Assembly (NCBI GenBank): GCA_937921035.1
Contig: CALEUL010000001.1
Location: 1-47,253, forward strand
Length of the DNA: 47,253 nt
Direction: 5' to 3'
Origin: an uncultured Porphyromonadaceae bacterium
Lineage (GTDB): Bacteria > Bacteroidota > Bacteroidia > Bacteroidales > Muribaculaceae
Under the pieces are notes generated by a model. The model made no database searches. It saw only the letters and a program-made list of their open reading frames with translations, and was not told where the DNA came from. The position numbers and the translations under genes were made by a program. Of this stretch, positions 1 through 8,386 are shown piece after piece. Position 1 is the stretch's first letter. Each line of letters begins with the position of its first letter.

Positions 1-53
1 ATCGGGCGTGCCAAGGACTTGCACCTGTTAGACTGAATACATGCTGGGCGAAC
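1..53 (-). mobile_element. 5' end of a probable class C group II intron (partial, cut by window edge)
   Basis: Read on the minus strand from position 53 towards 1, the sequence starts GTTCGCCCAGCATG and continues with CAGTCTAACAGGTGCAAGTCC. From memory this follows the start of class C group II introns such as the Oceanobacillus iheyensis one (GUGUGCCCGGCAUG, then CAGUCUA, GGUG, AGUCC) in order and spacing. It lies 3 nt after the U-tract of the GH31 terminator on the same strand, which is the known insertion preference of class C introns. Only 53 nt are visible; the rest, including any reverse transcriptase gene, lies outside the window. The 5' GUUCG departs slightly from the usual GUGYG. Confidence 0.72.
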
Positions 54-56
54 ATG

Positions 57-91
57 AAAAAGCCACCCCCGGCGCATGCGCCGGGGGTGGC
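57..91 (-). terminator. Intrinsic terminator of the GH31 gene
   Basis: Positions 62-91 are a perfect 30-nt palindrome (arms GCCACCCCCGGCGCA and its complement). On the minus strand it is followed by TTTTT (61-57). It stands 28 nt after the GH31 stop codon. Confidence 0.9.
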
Positions 92-119
92 AATCAGATA
101 TAATGCTGCTCAGAGGCGA

Positions 120-2414
120 TTATTTGTACTCTACTTTGAGGGTCTGTGCGGCGGCAGTGGAAGCTGCGGGGAGAGAGATGGTTGTGCAGCGGCTTGCGCT
201 GTCGTACGCCGGGGTGGCAATGGCTTTGCCGTTGAGCGTAGCTGCGACCGGAGCCTCGGTATTATATATCCTGAGGGTGTAGGCGCGGCTGTCGAGCTTG
301 CCGGGGAAGTCGCCCTTGGTTGCGCCGATGGTATACGTACCTGTGGTGCCGCTGTGTTTCTGAGTGAATTCCGTGGTGCCGTACACAGTGGCATAATCGT
401 TGGAATCGCCCTGGTCTTCGTAGAGGGTAAAGGATCCTTCGGGACCGGCCACCATCATGAGCACAAGGTTATCGGCAAGCGTAGCGGCACGGTTTACGGA
501 TTCGGGATTCATGGGCACTATGCCGCCCTCTCGCACATACCAGGGGAACTGCTGCAGGGAGAAATCGCGGTCGTACGCCTTATTGCCGTCAAGGAGTTCG
601 TTATGGCTCACGCTCCACCATTTGCCTTCGGGCAACCAGATATTCTCATGGCTTGTACCGAATTCCGAGCGTGTTACTATGGGCGCCACAAGGATATTGT
701 CGCCGAAGAAATATTCGTTCCTGCGTGAGTATGATTCCTCCTGCTCGGGATATTCGTAGTACAGCGGACGTACCATGCCAACGCCGGTATCGTAAGTCTC
801 GCGTGCCATCGTGTAGATATACGGCAGGAGGGCGTAGCGCAGTTTCACATAAGCCTTGAGGTCGTCGAAGTTAGGATATACCCAAATGCGGCGCTCTATA
901 TCCTTCATACTTGTGGCATGCGTGCGGAAGATAGGCGTAAACACGCCGAACTGCACCCAGCGCAGCAGTCGCTCGGGGTCGTTGGGGTCGTCGTTGGGAT
1001 GATGGTGTCCGCCGAGATCATGGCCCCAGTAGGCATATCCTACATTGGAGGATGTGGCGGTGAAATAAGGCTGGAAGGCGAGCGTGGGGAAGTTGATGTA
1101 GGCATCGCCGGAGAAGCCAATCTGATAGCGGTGGCTGCCGAGGCCGCCCCAGCGGTGGAAGATCAGGGGTCGACGGTCGGTGCGGAATTTCTTCATTTCG
1201 TTGAAGAACACGTGATTACACCAGAACGTCTCGCCAAGGCCGTCGACACGCGGGTTTATAAGATTCTGCTGCCAGTCCAGCCACCAGAAATCGACACCGA
1301 GTTTCTGGTTGTCGTGAATAAAGTTGTCGAAGAAGGCGCGGTAGAAGTCCCGGTTGTCCAGCATCCAGGGCACTGTCTCGCCCTTTGCAGGATCCATGCC
1401 AGAGGCCTTTGCCATTTCGGCGTAATAAACCTCGTCGGATTTGAAACCCGTAGCAGGATGCAGGTTCAGGGCAGTGCGCATGCCCGCGTTGTGGATGTCG
1501 CCAAGCAAGCCTTCCGGATCCGGAATCAGATTGCGGTTCCATGTCCAGCCGGTCCATCCGCCACGTCCGTCGGAATAGTCCTTGTTGCCGTTGTAATGCC
1601 AGTCCATATCAAGAATCATCACATCTGTGGGCAGCTCCTTTTCGTTTAGGGTATTCACAATTTCGCGGAACTGGTCGGCGGTATAAGGCGCATAGCGGCT
1701 GTACCAGTAACCGAACACAAAGCGCGGAGGCAGAGGGATGTCGCCGGCTATGCGAGTAAAGTCCTTCAGAGCACGTTTGTAGTCGTGGCCGTATCCCATG
1801 AAATAGATGTCGGCAGCATCCTCGTCGGCACGCGGTGCAAGCCAGTCTATATCGCCCTCTACAGGTTCAAAAGCCAGCGATCGGCTGCCATCGCCACGCT
1901 GAGCCTTGGGGGAATCGTCGATAATAGCCCATCCGGAACGCGACAGCAGACCGTCCTCCATCTGAGCGAGCTTGTTGTCGCCGTTGCTACCGTCGAGGGT
2001 ACGTGTGGTACCCTTCAGGTTCTGTGTGTCCTTAAGACCGGGATACCACACCACGGGCTGTCCGCCAAGCTGCATGGTTATTATCAGGGCAGAATCCTCG
2101 GGAGCGGCGGTACGGAAATCAGTGCCTTTGCGATAGCGCAGTTCCAGCGCTCCGGTATTGATATAGAGATAGTCCTTTGTGTTGCGTTTTTTGAACTTTG
2201 GCACTGCGAGATCGCGGTTGACGATCGCGAATGTAGCGCGGTCCTCGAATTTGCCGGAAGGGCTGTATTCAACACGAATCATTTCGGGTGTCAGCACGGT
2301 AAAACGCGCATTACCCTCGTTTACAACGGCTTTCGGGTTGGCCTTCGGATTAATGGCGAACCCTGATGCAGAGACAGCAAGTGTCAGCACTGCCGCAAGA
2401 ATGTGTTTTTTCAT
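120..2414 (-). CDS. Glycoside hydrolase family 31 (alpha-glucosidase-like), secreted
   Basis: The protein has 764 residues: an N-terminal signal peptide (about 1-20, ending ASGFA), a GH31 N-terminal beta-sandwich, the catalytic barrel from about 230 to 560, and C-terminal beta-domains. The barrel shows FGYWYSRYAPYTADQF, LDMDWHYNG (268-275), the likely nucleophile Asp380 in WWLDWQQN, and the likely acid/base Asp437 in IGFSGDAY. These are GH31 landmarks; retaining hydrolysis of alpha-glucosides or a related transglycosylation would be expected, probably in the periplasm because no lipobox is present. The gene stands alone, with its own -7 box (2445-2452) and a strong terminator, about 18 kb from the Sus-like locus. 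Exact substrate (glucose, xylose or other) cannot be read from sequence by eye. Confidence 0.93.
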   Translation of the reverse strand: MKKHILAAVLTLAVSASGFAINPKANPKAVVNEGNARFTVLTPEMIRVEYSPSGKFEDRATFAIVNRDLAVPKFKKRNTKDYLYINTGALELRYRKGTDFRTAAPEDSALIITMQLGGQPVVWYPGLKDTQNLKGTTRTLDGSNGDNKLAQMEDGLLSRSGWAIIDDSPKAQRGDGSRSLAFEPVEGDIDWLAPRADEDAADIYFMGYGHDYKRALKDFTRIAGDIPLPPRFVFGYWYSRYAPYTADQFREIVNTLNEKELPTDVMILDMDWHYNGNKDYSDGRGGWTGWTWNRNLIPDPEGLLGDIHNAGMRTALNLHPATGFKSDEVYYAEMAKASGMDPAKGETVPWMLDNRDFYRAFFDNFIHDNQKLGVDFWWLDWQQNLINPRVDGLGETFWCNHVFFNEMKKFRTDRRPLIFHRWGGLGSHRYQIGFSGDAYINFPTLAFQPYFTATSSNVGYAYWGHDLGGHHHPNDDPNDPERLLRWVQFGVFTPIFRTHATSMKDIERRIWVYPNFDDLKAYVKLRYALLPYIYTMARETYDTGVGMVRPLYYEYPEQEESYSRRNEYFFGDNILVAPIVTRSEFGTSHENIWLPEGKWWSVSHNELLDGNKAYDRDFSLQQFPWYVREGGIVPMNPESVNRAATLADNLVLMMVAGPEGSFTLYEDQGDSNDYATVYGTTEFTQKHSGTTGTYTIGATKGDFPGKLDSRAYTLRIYNTEAPVAATLNGKAIATPAYDSASRCTTISLPAASTAAAQTLKVEYK

Positions 2415-2444
2415 AGGAATGTAATCGGGTTTGGTTTTTCACTG

Positions 2445-2452
2445 CAAATATA
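2445..2452 (-). promoter_or_regulatory. Bacteroidetes -7 box of the GH31 gene
   Basis: TATATTTG on the minus strand matches TAnnTTTG and lies 30 nt before the ATG at 2414. I found no clear -33 TTG at the usual distance. Confidence 0.5.
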
Positions 2453-2510
2453 GTAAATATCGGGCATGTAGATTGCGTCGTCCGTACTTAATTACTGCAC
2501 AAAAATAACA

Positions 2511-2533
2511 AACCCGGCCTTGGAAGCCGGGTT
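2511..2533 (-). terminator. Intrinsic terminator after the PepSY-like gene
   Basis: The arms AACCCGGC (2526-2533 on the minus strand) and GCCGGGTT (2511-2518) enclose a 7-nt loop. On the minus strand they are followed by TGTTATTTTTG. It closes the operon that starts at 7321. Confidence 0.8.
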
Positions 2534-2558
2534 CGGTGTATTTTTATGCAGTATAGTG

Positions 2559-3008
2559 CTAATCGTCCATTTTAACTCGTTTGAAAGTTCCGAGGAGATC
2601 GAATTGCAGTTCGATATCGTCGGCAAGCTCGATTTCGTAGCCTGAGACTTTTTTTTCGATAGACACGATGTCGATACCGTCATAATTTTTGTCGACATAC
2701 TGGCGTATGCGCTTGGGCACGATAGCGTCGGGCACGGCGCCGCGCTTCATTTCCACGCTTGTCCATGCGCCGGAATTATTGAACTCCACCTTGTTGCCGT
2801 TAACGAACTTTACATCGTAGTCGGTCTTTTTAAGCAGGTGGCGGTCAACCTTGATCATGGCAATCTTTGCCTTGGAGAAGTGCTCCTGAATAAAATCGAG
2901 TGCCGGCTGAGGAAGATTTGAGCGGTCAATTGTGTATTTGTCGGCGCGGGCCGCACCGGCGCACAGCATGAGCGCCAGGAACATGATGATTAATTTCAGC
3001 TGTTTCAT
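2559..3008 (-). CDS. PepSY-like periplasmic protein (beta-lactamase-inhibitor-like fold)
   Basis: This 149-residue protein has a signal peptide (1-22, ending GAARA) and about 125 mature residues rich in alternating strands. It has two similar halves built around KIAMIKVDRHLLKKTDYDVKF and GIDIVSIEKKVSGYEIELA, each followed by an acidic or GNKVEF-type strand. This is the pattern of the Bacteroidetes PepSY_like family, small secreted proteins of unknown biochemical role. It lies 47 nt behind the U32 gene with no -7 box of its own that I can see, so it is probably the last gene of the envelope operon. Confidence 0.75.
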   Translation of the reverse strand: MKQLKLIIMFLALMLCAGAARADKYTIDRSNLPQPALDFIQEHFSKAKIAMIKVDRHLLKKTDYDVKFVNGNKVEFNNSGAWTSVEMKRGAVPDAIVPKRIRQYVDKNYDGIDIVSIEKKVSGYEIELADDIELQFDLLGTFKRVKMDD

Positions 3009-3055
3009 AATCGTTTGTTTATTTTATTATAGAAACATCCGAACATCTTAAATGT

Positions 3056-4309
3056 TTACTCTTCGTTGGCCGGAAGCCAGCGGAACAACCTGTCGGCCGG
3101 CCGTATCTTGCCCGGCACACGTATGCTTATGGCATCGCCTTTCACAGCCTTTTGCGCCGGTTTGCCGTCGACACGCAGTTCGTCTATCTTCAGGATAACC
3201 GCACCCGTCGTCGGGCCTGTTATCACAATCTCGTCGCCCACGCACAGTTCGTGGCCTTCCATAAGGAACTCGCCAACTCCGAGCTTCGAGAACCATTTAA
3301 CGCCCTTTGCCACGTATTGCTTTACACGTGTTGCGCTGGAACCGTACTTGCCCGACCATTCTCCCAGGCGCTGGCCCAGATAATAGCCGTCCCAGAAGCC
3401 ACGGTTAAAAATTTTTGCAAGGCGGGCATCCCAATCCGCAATCTTTTCGGCACCGTACGTACCGTCGCATATTGCCTGCAGAGCCTCCGAGTAACATTCC
3501 ACTGCGGTGGCAACATACTCCGGCCCGCGGGCGCGGCCCTCGATCTTGAACACACGCACGCCGGCATCAACTACGCGGTCGAGGAAATGTATTGTCTTGA
3601 GGTCCTTGGGCGACATTATGTATTTGTTGTCGATATTCAGCTTATCGCCCGTCTCGAGGTCGGTAACCTCGTATCCTCGGCGACAAATCTGCGTACATGC
3701 ACCGCGGTTGGCGCTGCTGTTCATCTGGTGCAGGCTCAGGTAGCACTTGCCGCTTACTGCCATGCACAGGGCGCCATGACAGAACATTTCAAGACCCACG
3801 GGCTTTCCGGCGGGACCGGTGATACCCTCGGATTGGATGACATCGTATATGTTGCGCACCTGCTCCATGTTAAGCTCGCGGGCAAGCACCATAACGTCGG
3901 CAAACTGCGCGTAGAAACGCACAGCCTCGATGTTGGATATGTTGCACTGCGTGGATATATGCACCTCCACGCCGTGGCGGCGGCAGCACTGGATTACGGC
4001 GATATCGGAAGCGATAATCGCCGATATGCCCGCATCAGCGGCTGCGCAGACGATAGCCTCGATATGGCCGAGGTCGTTATCGTACACGATGGTGTTGACT
4101 GTAAGATATGTGCGCACACCTGCGGCAGTACACTGCGCCACAATGGAACGAAGGTCGTCCAAAGTGAAGTTGGCACTCGAGCGTGAACGCATGTTAAGGC
4201 CCTCTACGCCAAAGTAAACGGCATCGGCGCCGGCATTTATGGCCGCAGCGAGGGACTCGAAGCTGCCCACGGGCGCCATTATCTCGAAATCGCTTCTTTT
4301 ATATGACAT
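3056..4309 (-). CDS. Peptidase U32 family protein
   Basis: I chose the start MSYKRSDFEIMAPVGS at 4309 because family members begin just before the EIMAPVGSFESLAAAI segment; the ATG 18 nt upstream would only add MICCEI. The 417-residue product has the U32 core: NAGADAVYFG, LTVNTIVYD, HISTQCNISN, VVLARELN-type motif (VMVLARELNMEQV) and the cysteine-bearing stretch EMFCHGALCMAVSGKCYLS then ANRGACTQICRRGYE. The four conserved cysteines fit an iron-sulfur site. Characterised relatives take part in tRNA or rRNA hydroxylation (TrhP, RlhA) rather than proteolysis, so an RNA-modification role is plausible here but not proven. A small GC hairpin (4331-4347) lies just before the start. Confidence 0.9.
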   Translation of the reverse strand: MSYKRSDFEIMAPVGSFESLAAAINAGADAVYFGVEGLNMRSRSSANFTLDDLRSIVAQCTAAGVRTYLTVNTIVYDNDLGHIEAIVCAAADAGISAIIASDIAVIQCCRRHGVEVHISTQCNISNIEAVRFYAQFADVMVLARELNMEQVRNIYDVIQSEGITGPAGKPVGLEMFCHGALCMAVSGKCYLSLHQMNSSANRGACTQICRRGYEVTDLETGDKLNIDNKYIMSPKDLKTIHFLDRVVDAGVRVFKIEGRARGPEYVATAVECYSEALQAICDGTYGAEKIADWDARLAKIFNRGFWDGYYLGQRLGEWSGKYGSSATRVKQYVAKGVKWFSKLGVGEFLMEGHELCVGDEIVITGPTTGAVILKIDELRVDGKPAQKAVKGDAISIRVPGKIRPADRLFRWLPANEE

Positions 4310-4382
4310 AATTTCACAGCAAATCATACCCCGCTGACACGCGGGATATGACTGTATAATTTATTCAGAAAAAAAGTATCTG

Positions 4383-4751
4383 TTATTCCTGAGTGGGGTT
4401 CTCTGCAGGAGCTGCTGCGGGAGTAGCCGAGGGAATTTCGGCAGCAGGAGTATCGAACTGGCCTGCGGGAGCTGCTGCGGGAGCGGGAGCTGCGGTCTGC
4501 TGGGTGCGGATTACAGCGCCGGTGGAAACCTTAGGCATAGTGAAAGCCGAGATGATGGAAAGAACCACCAGAAGGCTGATAAGAGTCCAGGTAGCTTTTT
4601 CAAGGAAGCTATTTGTCTGACGGACGCCCATCACAGCGCCTGCACCGCCGAACTGCGAAGACAGACCGCCGCCTTTGGATTTCTGGATTAATACGATGCC
4701 GATAAGGAGCACGGCAACGATAACTGTCAGGATAATTATGACAACGTGCAT
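4383..4751 (-). CDS. secG: Preprotein translocase subunit SecG
   Basis: The 122-residue protein has two hydrophobic segments (about 2-22 and 54-74) joined by the SecG signature GGGLSSQFGGAGAVMGVRQT with the NSFLEKATW motif. SecG assists SecYE in moving proteins across the inner membrane. Residues 78-122 are an Ala/Pro/Glu-rich low-complexity tail, probably cytoplasmic or periplasmic linker of no known role. It lies 8 nt after the TPR-like gene. Confidence 0.95.
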   Translation of the reverse strand: MHVVIIILTVIVAVLLIGIVLIQKSKGGGLSSQFGGAGAVMGVRQTNSFLEKATWTLISLLVVLSIISAFTMPKVSTGAVIRTQQTAAPAPAAAPAGQFDTPAAEIPSATPAAAPAENPTQE

Positions 4752-4759
4752 AGTATAAA

Positions 4760-5572
4760 TTATTTTTTGCTTGTGTCGGCCTGCGATAACTCTTGCAGAC
4801 GACGTTGATTTATAATCAATTTTTGCAGGAAACGCAATTGGTCTGCAAAGTAAGCACTTTTTTTTGGAAATTTCAAGGATAAACCCGATATAATTTCAAA
4901 AGCGCGCTCATATCTCTGTTTTCTGATGAACATGCGTGCCAGACTTTCGGACAGGAGGCTGTCGTCCTGCACTTCGGGCCTGGTCGCCGGGGTTTCCGGA
5001 TCCGGGTTTTCCTCGGGCTCGGCCGGAGCTTCCACCACGGGATGCGTCATAGGATGCTGGCTGCGGATAAATGCGTTTATCAGGGCGTCCTGCGTTCCTT
5101 CGGGCGCCTCGTTCTCGGCCGGCATCTCGGACTGCTCCTGTCGCGCGAGCAACTCGGCATAGTCGGGTGCCGGATTAAAAATCATGCGTTCCAGCTGACG
5201 TTCCTCCTCGGGCGAACAGGAACCGTAGGTCCGCAGGAAGGTATCTATAACATTTTCTGTATCGGCTCCTGTTTTAATGTCGTGCTCGGGATAGAAACGC
5301 GCCCATTCGTCGCCGTATCGGGCGAATACAAGGCTGCGCCGGTCGCTCACACCCAAAGCAAGGAGGTCCTGCAAGGCTTTGCGCCGGCTATCGTCCAGCA
5401 GATCGCCTCCGTGGCGTAGCAGAAGCACACCTGCGACGGTGAAATACGGGGCCCGCTCAAGCGCCTGCGCAAGCGCGTCGGCGTCGGCGGCATCCATCTG
5501 CTGCCCGTCGGGAAGGGCGAACACACGTGCGAGCACTCCGTCAAGCGATATCTGTCCGGTTTCCGTTTCCAT
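4760..5572 (-). CDS. TPR-like hypothetical protein of the lptE-secG operon
   Basis: The start METETGQISLDG at 5572 is chosen because its ATG overlaps the lptE stop as TAATG; a longer reading frame to 5635 would run into lptE. The 270-residue product has no signal peptide. It has an N-terminal helical part (DALAQALERAPYFTVAGVLLLRH), a Pro/Glu-rich linker (about 150-200) and a C-terminal helical pair (LARMFIRKQRYERAFEIISGL then KKSAYFADQLRFLQKL) that reads like a tetratricopeptide unit. Position between lptE and secG suggests an envelope-related job; I do not recognise a function. Confidence 0.8.
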   Translation of the reverse strand: METETGQISLDGVLARVFALPDGQQMDAADADALAQALERAPYFTVAGVLLLRHGGDLLDDSRRKALQDLLALGVSDRRSLVFARYGDEWARFYPEHDIKTGADTENVIDTFLRTYGSCSPEEERQLERMIFNPAPDYAELLARQEQSEMPAENEAPEGTQDALINAFIRSQHPMTHPVVEAPAEPEENPDPETPATRPEVQDDSLLSESLARMFIRKQRYERAFEIISGLSLKFPKKSAYFADQLRFLQKLIINQRRLQELSQADTSKK

Positions 5573-6093
5573 TACCAGTTGCCGAGAGTGGCGTTGAAAA
5601 TAAGTTCTACAAGTTCTTCGGAAATTTCCTCGCACAGCTGATCCTGCACATCGGTAAGCATTTCCGTGGCGGGAAAATCGCGGTAGGCGCTGAAACTTTG
5701 GTCTACATCGTTATTCTCGGCCTTATTGTCGGTGTACTTCACGCGCACCGTAATGGTGAGGCGTGTCATGGAGGCGTAGGCATCCTCGGTAACAGCCTGA
5801 GGCGTGAGGTTATATCCGGTAATCTCGCCTTCGAGCTGCAAGTCGGAATTTCCGTCGGTAGTCTGCAGGCGGGTATTCTTGTCGATATAATCCAGCAGCT
5901 TGTTCTCGAACAGCTGCTGCAGCGGTGGATACACCAGCGCCGCACGGATTGGGAATTCGGAAACGTGTATCGTCCGGTATATATTATAGTCCAGCGCGGA
6001 GCCGTTGAAGGTAAAGCTTACCCTGCAGCCCGTAAGAGCGAGGATTGCCGCCGTAACAACAAACAGCGCATAATGTTTCCTAATCCATTCCAT
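5572..6093 (-). CDS. lptE: LptE-family LPS-assembly lipoprotein
   Basis: The 173-residue protein has a hydrophobic signal ending in the lipobox LTGC (Cys23). The start of the mature part, RVSFTFNGSAL, and the segment YPPLQQLFENKLLDYIDKNT are typical of the Bacteroidetes LptE family, the outer-membrane lipoprotein partner of LptD in LPS export. The ATG lies inside the last codons of the upstream regulator gene (14-nt overlap), which indicates translational coupling. Confidence 0.88.
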   Translation of the reverse strand: MEWIRKHYALFVVTAAILALTGCRVSFTFNGSALDYNIYRTIHVSEFPIRAALVYPPLQQLFENKLLDYIDKNTRLQTTDGNSDLQLEGEITGYNLTPQAVTEDAYASMTRLTITVRVKYTDNKAENNDVDQSFSAYRDFPATEMLTDVQDQLCEEISEELVELIFNATLGNW

Positions 6094-7321
6094 ATTCCTT
6101 GATTTTCCGGTAAAGAGTGCGCTCCGATATGCCTAATTCGGCGGCGGCGGACTTACGGTGTCCTTCGTTGCGTTCGAGGGCCCGGCGGATAGCTTCCCGT
6201 TCTTTTTCTTCCAGAGACTCCGGCACATCCACAACCTCCGAGTAGCTCACTTCGCTCGGGACGACGGCATCACTCTTGGGTTCGTGTCGTACGACAAGGC
6301 TGGTGGGAAAATGATCTTCCACACTGGGTGCGTGAGGCTCTGCAAGCAAGCCGCCCTTGCCAGCGCGGGGCGAGGCATGACCCATATCGAGGCGTTCCTG
6401 CAGCTGGTCGATACGCGATTGCAGATTGAAAATCATGCCGAACAGCATCTCTCGTTCGCGCTGGTAGTCGTGCGTCTCGGCGTTCAGCGCGGGAATGTAC
6501 GACGACATTATATTCGGCAGATACTGTGTAAGCAGCGCGGGAGTAATCTCCTTTCCGGCCTCGAACAAAGCAATCTGCTCCACCACATTCTTGAGCTGAC
6601 GTACGTTGCCGGGCCAACGGTAGTGCCGCATGGTGTCGTCGGCCTCCGCGGTGAATGTAACGGCAGGCATGCGGTAGCGTTCGGAGAAATCGGAAGCGAA
6701 CTTGCGTGTGAGCAGGCGGATGTCGGCGCCACGGTCGCGCAACGGCGGGATATGAATCTGTACGGTGGAGAGGCGGTAGTACAGGTCTTCGCGGAATCGG
6801 CCATCGGCAACGGCAGCCACAAGGTCGACGTTGGTAGCGGCCACAATGCGGATATTGGTTTTCTGCACTGTACTGGAGCCAACTTTCAGAAACTCACCAC
6901 TCTCAAGCACACGCAACAGGCGTGCCTGAGTGGTCAGAGGCAGTTCGGCCACTTCGTCAAGAAAAATAGTACCTCCGTTTGCTTCTTCGAAATAGCCCTT
7001 TCGGGAATCCACAGCACCGGTGAAAGCGCCTTTCTCGTGCCCGAACAGTTCGGAATCGATAGTACCTTCCGGTATCGCGCCGCAATTCACAGCAATATAT
7101 TTGGCATGCTTGCGCGCGCTGAAAGCATGTATAATCTGAGGAAAAAACTCCTTGCCCGAACCGCTCTCGCCGGTAACGAGAACCGATAAATCTATAGGAG
7201 CAACACGAATAGCACGCTCCACAGCCGCCACAAGGGCCGGAGCATTACCAATGATTCCGAAACGTTGCTTTGCCTGAAGCACCTGCGGAGAGGGCGCCGG
7301 CAGATTCTGACTGGTTGGCAT
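6080..7321 (-). CDS. Sigma-54-dependent transcriptional activator lacking a receiver domain
   Basis: The 413-residue protein starts almost directly with an AAA+ domain: Walker A GESGSGKE (51-58), the sigma-54 contact motif GAFTGA (98-103), Walker B TIFLDEV (118-124), and RFREDLYYRL (about 175-184). The C-terminus is a Fis-type helix-turn-helix (HRKSAAAELGISERTLYRKI, about 390-409). There is no N-terminal response-regulator or GAF domain, so control must come from a partner protein or from expression level. It heads the operon that includes lptE and secG, which points to envelope control. I saw no -24/-12 promoter in the flanking DNA, so its targets are unknown. Confidence 0.93.
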   Translation of the reverse strand: MPTSQNLPAPSPQVLQAKQRFGIIGNAPALVAAVERAIRVAPIDLSVLVTGESGSGKEFFPQIIHAFSARKHAKYIAVNCGAIPEGTIDSELFGHEKGAFTGAVDSRKGYFEEANGGTIFLDEVAELPLTTQARLLRVLESGEFLKVGSSTVQKTNIRIVAATNVDLVAAVADGRFREDLYYRLSTVQIHIPPLRDRGADIRLLTRKFASDFSERYRMPAVTFTAEADDTMRHYRWPGNVRQLKNVVEQIALFEAGKEITPALLTQYLPNIMSSYIPALNAETHDYQREREMLFGMIFNLQSRIDQLQERLDMGHASPRAGKGGLLAEPHAPSVEDHFPTSLVVRHEPKSDAVVPSEVSYSEVVDVPESLEEKEREAIRRALERNEGHRKSAAAELGISERTLYRKIKEYGMD

Positions 7322-7360
7322 GGTTTAAATCTTAAAAGGGCACAATGCCGAAAGTAAATA

Positions 7361-7392
7361 CAAAATTACACAAAAATCCCCGAACCCGCAAA
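7361..7392 (-). promoter_or_regulatory. Promoter of the sigma-54 activator / lptE / secG operon
   Basis: On the minus strand TTTG (7392-7389), 20 nt, then TAATTTTG (7368-7361) match the Bacteroidetes -33/-7 pattern. The start codon is 39 nt further on. Confidence 0.65.
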
Positions 7393-7491
7393 CGCGCCGT
7401 GAGCAACATCAGAGATATGTTAAGTTAATATGAATATTTGCTTCGCAAGCAGCTTATTTTGAAACGCAACCAAAATCTTTCGCACCAAAAA

Positions 7492-7523
7492 TTTTGCAGT
7501 AAGCATTTTTGTGTTTACCTTTG
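7492..7523 (+). promoter_or_regulatory. Promoter of the secreted CTD-like protein gene
   Basis: TTTTG (7492-7496), 19 nt, then TACCTTTG (7516-7523) match the Bacteroidetes -33/-7 pattern very well. A 5' leader of roughly 57 nt follows. Between this and the divergent promoter (7393-7491) I see only AT-rich DNA. Confidence 0.75.
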
Positions 7524-7586
7524 TGCAACTATCGTACAACACAGTAAACAATACCTTAACATATTTCAAACCTAAAAATCTTTTTT

Positions 7587-8369
7587 ATGAAAAAAACTTT
7601 ACTCACAGCTCTTTGTTTAGGCACAGCAATGTTCGCATCTGCACAGACAACAGTTTTCGAAGATGATTTCGAATGGCTCGAACCGTGGTCGAGTCAGAAA
7701 CCCGCCGGACAGACCGTGGAGACCGACAACCCGGACGCCACTGCCCAGCAGCTCGGCACCAACAAGGTAGACGAAGTGTCCACTTACGACGCACTTCTCG
7801 CCAAGGGCTATGAATTTCTTGCCGTACATGCCGATGGCAAAGATGAACGCAAACCTCAGGCCCAGGCATATCTGCAGCGCAACTATCTGAAGTTCGGTCT
7901 TACCGGATATCAGACAGGTATCGTTCTGCCCGCACTTACCGCCGATTTCGATAACGTAACCCTTACTTTCGACTGGTGCTCTCAGCGCCAGGGCTCCGGC
8001 AAGTGGGACCCCACAAAACTCGTTGCTATAATCGGCGACAAAGTTGTTGAAGTTCCGGAATATGTGCGCGAAGACAATTCCGCCTACTCCTGGGCAAATA
8101 CTTCCGTAGATCTCGGCAACCTCAAGGCCGGCGACAAGATTACTATCCGCAACTGCGACGAGCAGTGGCCCACCGCAAGCGCAATGCGTTGGTTCATCGA
8201 CAACATCAAGGTTACCGCAAGCAGCACTGGTGCTGTAGAAAACCTCGAAGTTGAGAACAACGCCGCTCCCGAATACTTCAACCTTCAGGGCGTACGCGTA
8301 GCTAATCCCGAGAACGGTCTTTACATCGTTCGCCGCGGCACCACCGTCAGCAAAGTCATGGTAAAATAA
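7587..8369 (+). CDS. Secreted protein with a C-terminal type IX-like sorting tail
   Basis: The 260-residue protein has a clear signal peptide (1-19, ending FASAQ) and a central beta-rich domain with aromatic residues (FEDDFEWLEPWSSQKPAG; VTLTFDWCSQRQGSGKW; MRWFIDNIKVTA) that resembles a jelly-roll carbohydrate-binding fold. The last ~31 residues (YFNLQGVRVANPENGLYIV, then RRG and SKVMVK) follow the short tail common on secreted proteins of Prevotella and Muribaculaceae and resemble the second half of the type A T9SS sorting domain. The gene has its own strong promoter and terminator and faces the porU-porV-ispF operon. The exact function is unknown to me. Confidence 0.8.
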   Translation: MKKTLLTALCLGTAMFASAQTTVFEDDFEWLEPWSSQKPAGQTVETDNPDATAQQLGTNKVDEVSTYDALLAKGYEFLAVHADGKDERKPQAQAYLQRNYLKFGLTGYQTGIVLPALTADFDNVTLTFDWCSQRQGSGKWDPTKLVAIIGDKVVEVPEYVREDNSAYSWANTSVDLGNLKAGDKITIRNCDEQWPTASAMRWFIDNIKVTASSTGAVENLEVENNAAPEYFNLQGVRVANPENGLYIVRRGTTVSKVMVK

Positions 8370-8386
8370 GACTCCACACAATATGC

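Noticed and set aside
120..2414. GH31 gene as part of the Sus-like locus
   Set aside because: It is about 18 kb away on the opposite strand, with its own promoter and terminator; a shared regulon is possible but not visible.
4331..4347. CCCGC/GCGGG hairpin just before the U32 start
   Set aside because: Five base pairs without a U-tract; too short to claim a terminator or riboswitch.
7322..7586. Sigma-54 (-24/-12) promoter near the activator gene
   Set aside because: I looked for GG-N10-GC spacing with TGGC/TTGC in the intergenic region and found only ordinary -33/-7 elements.
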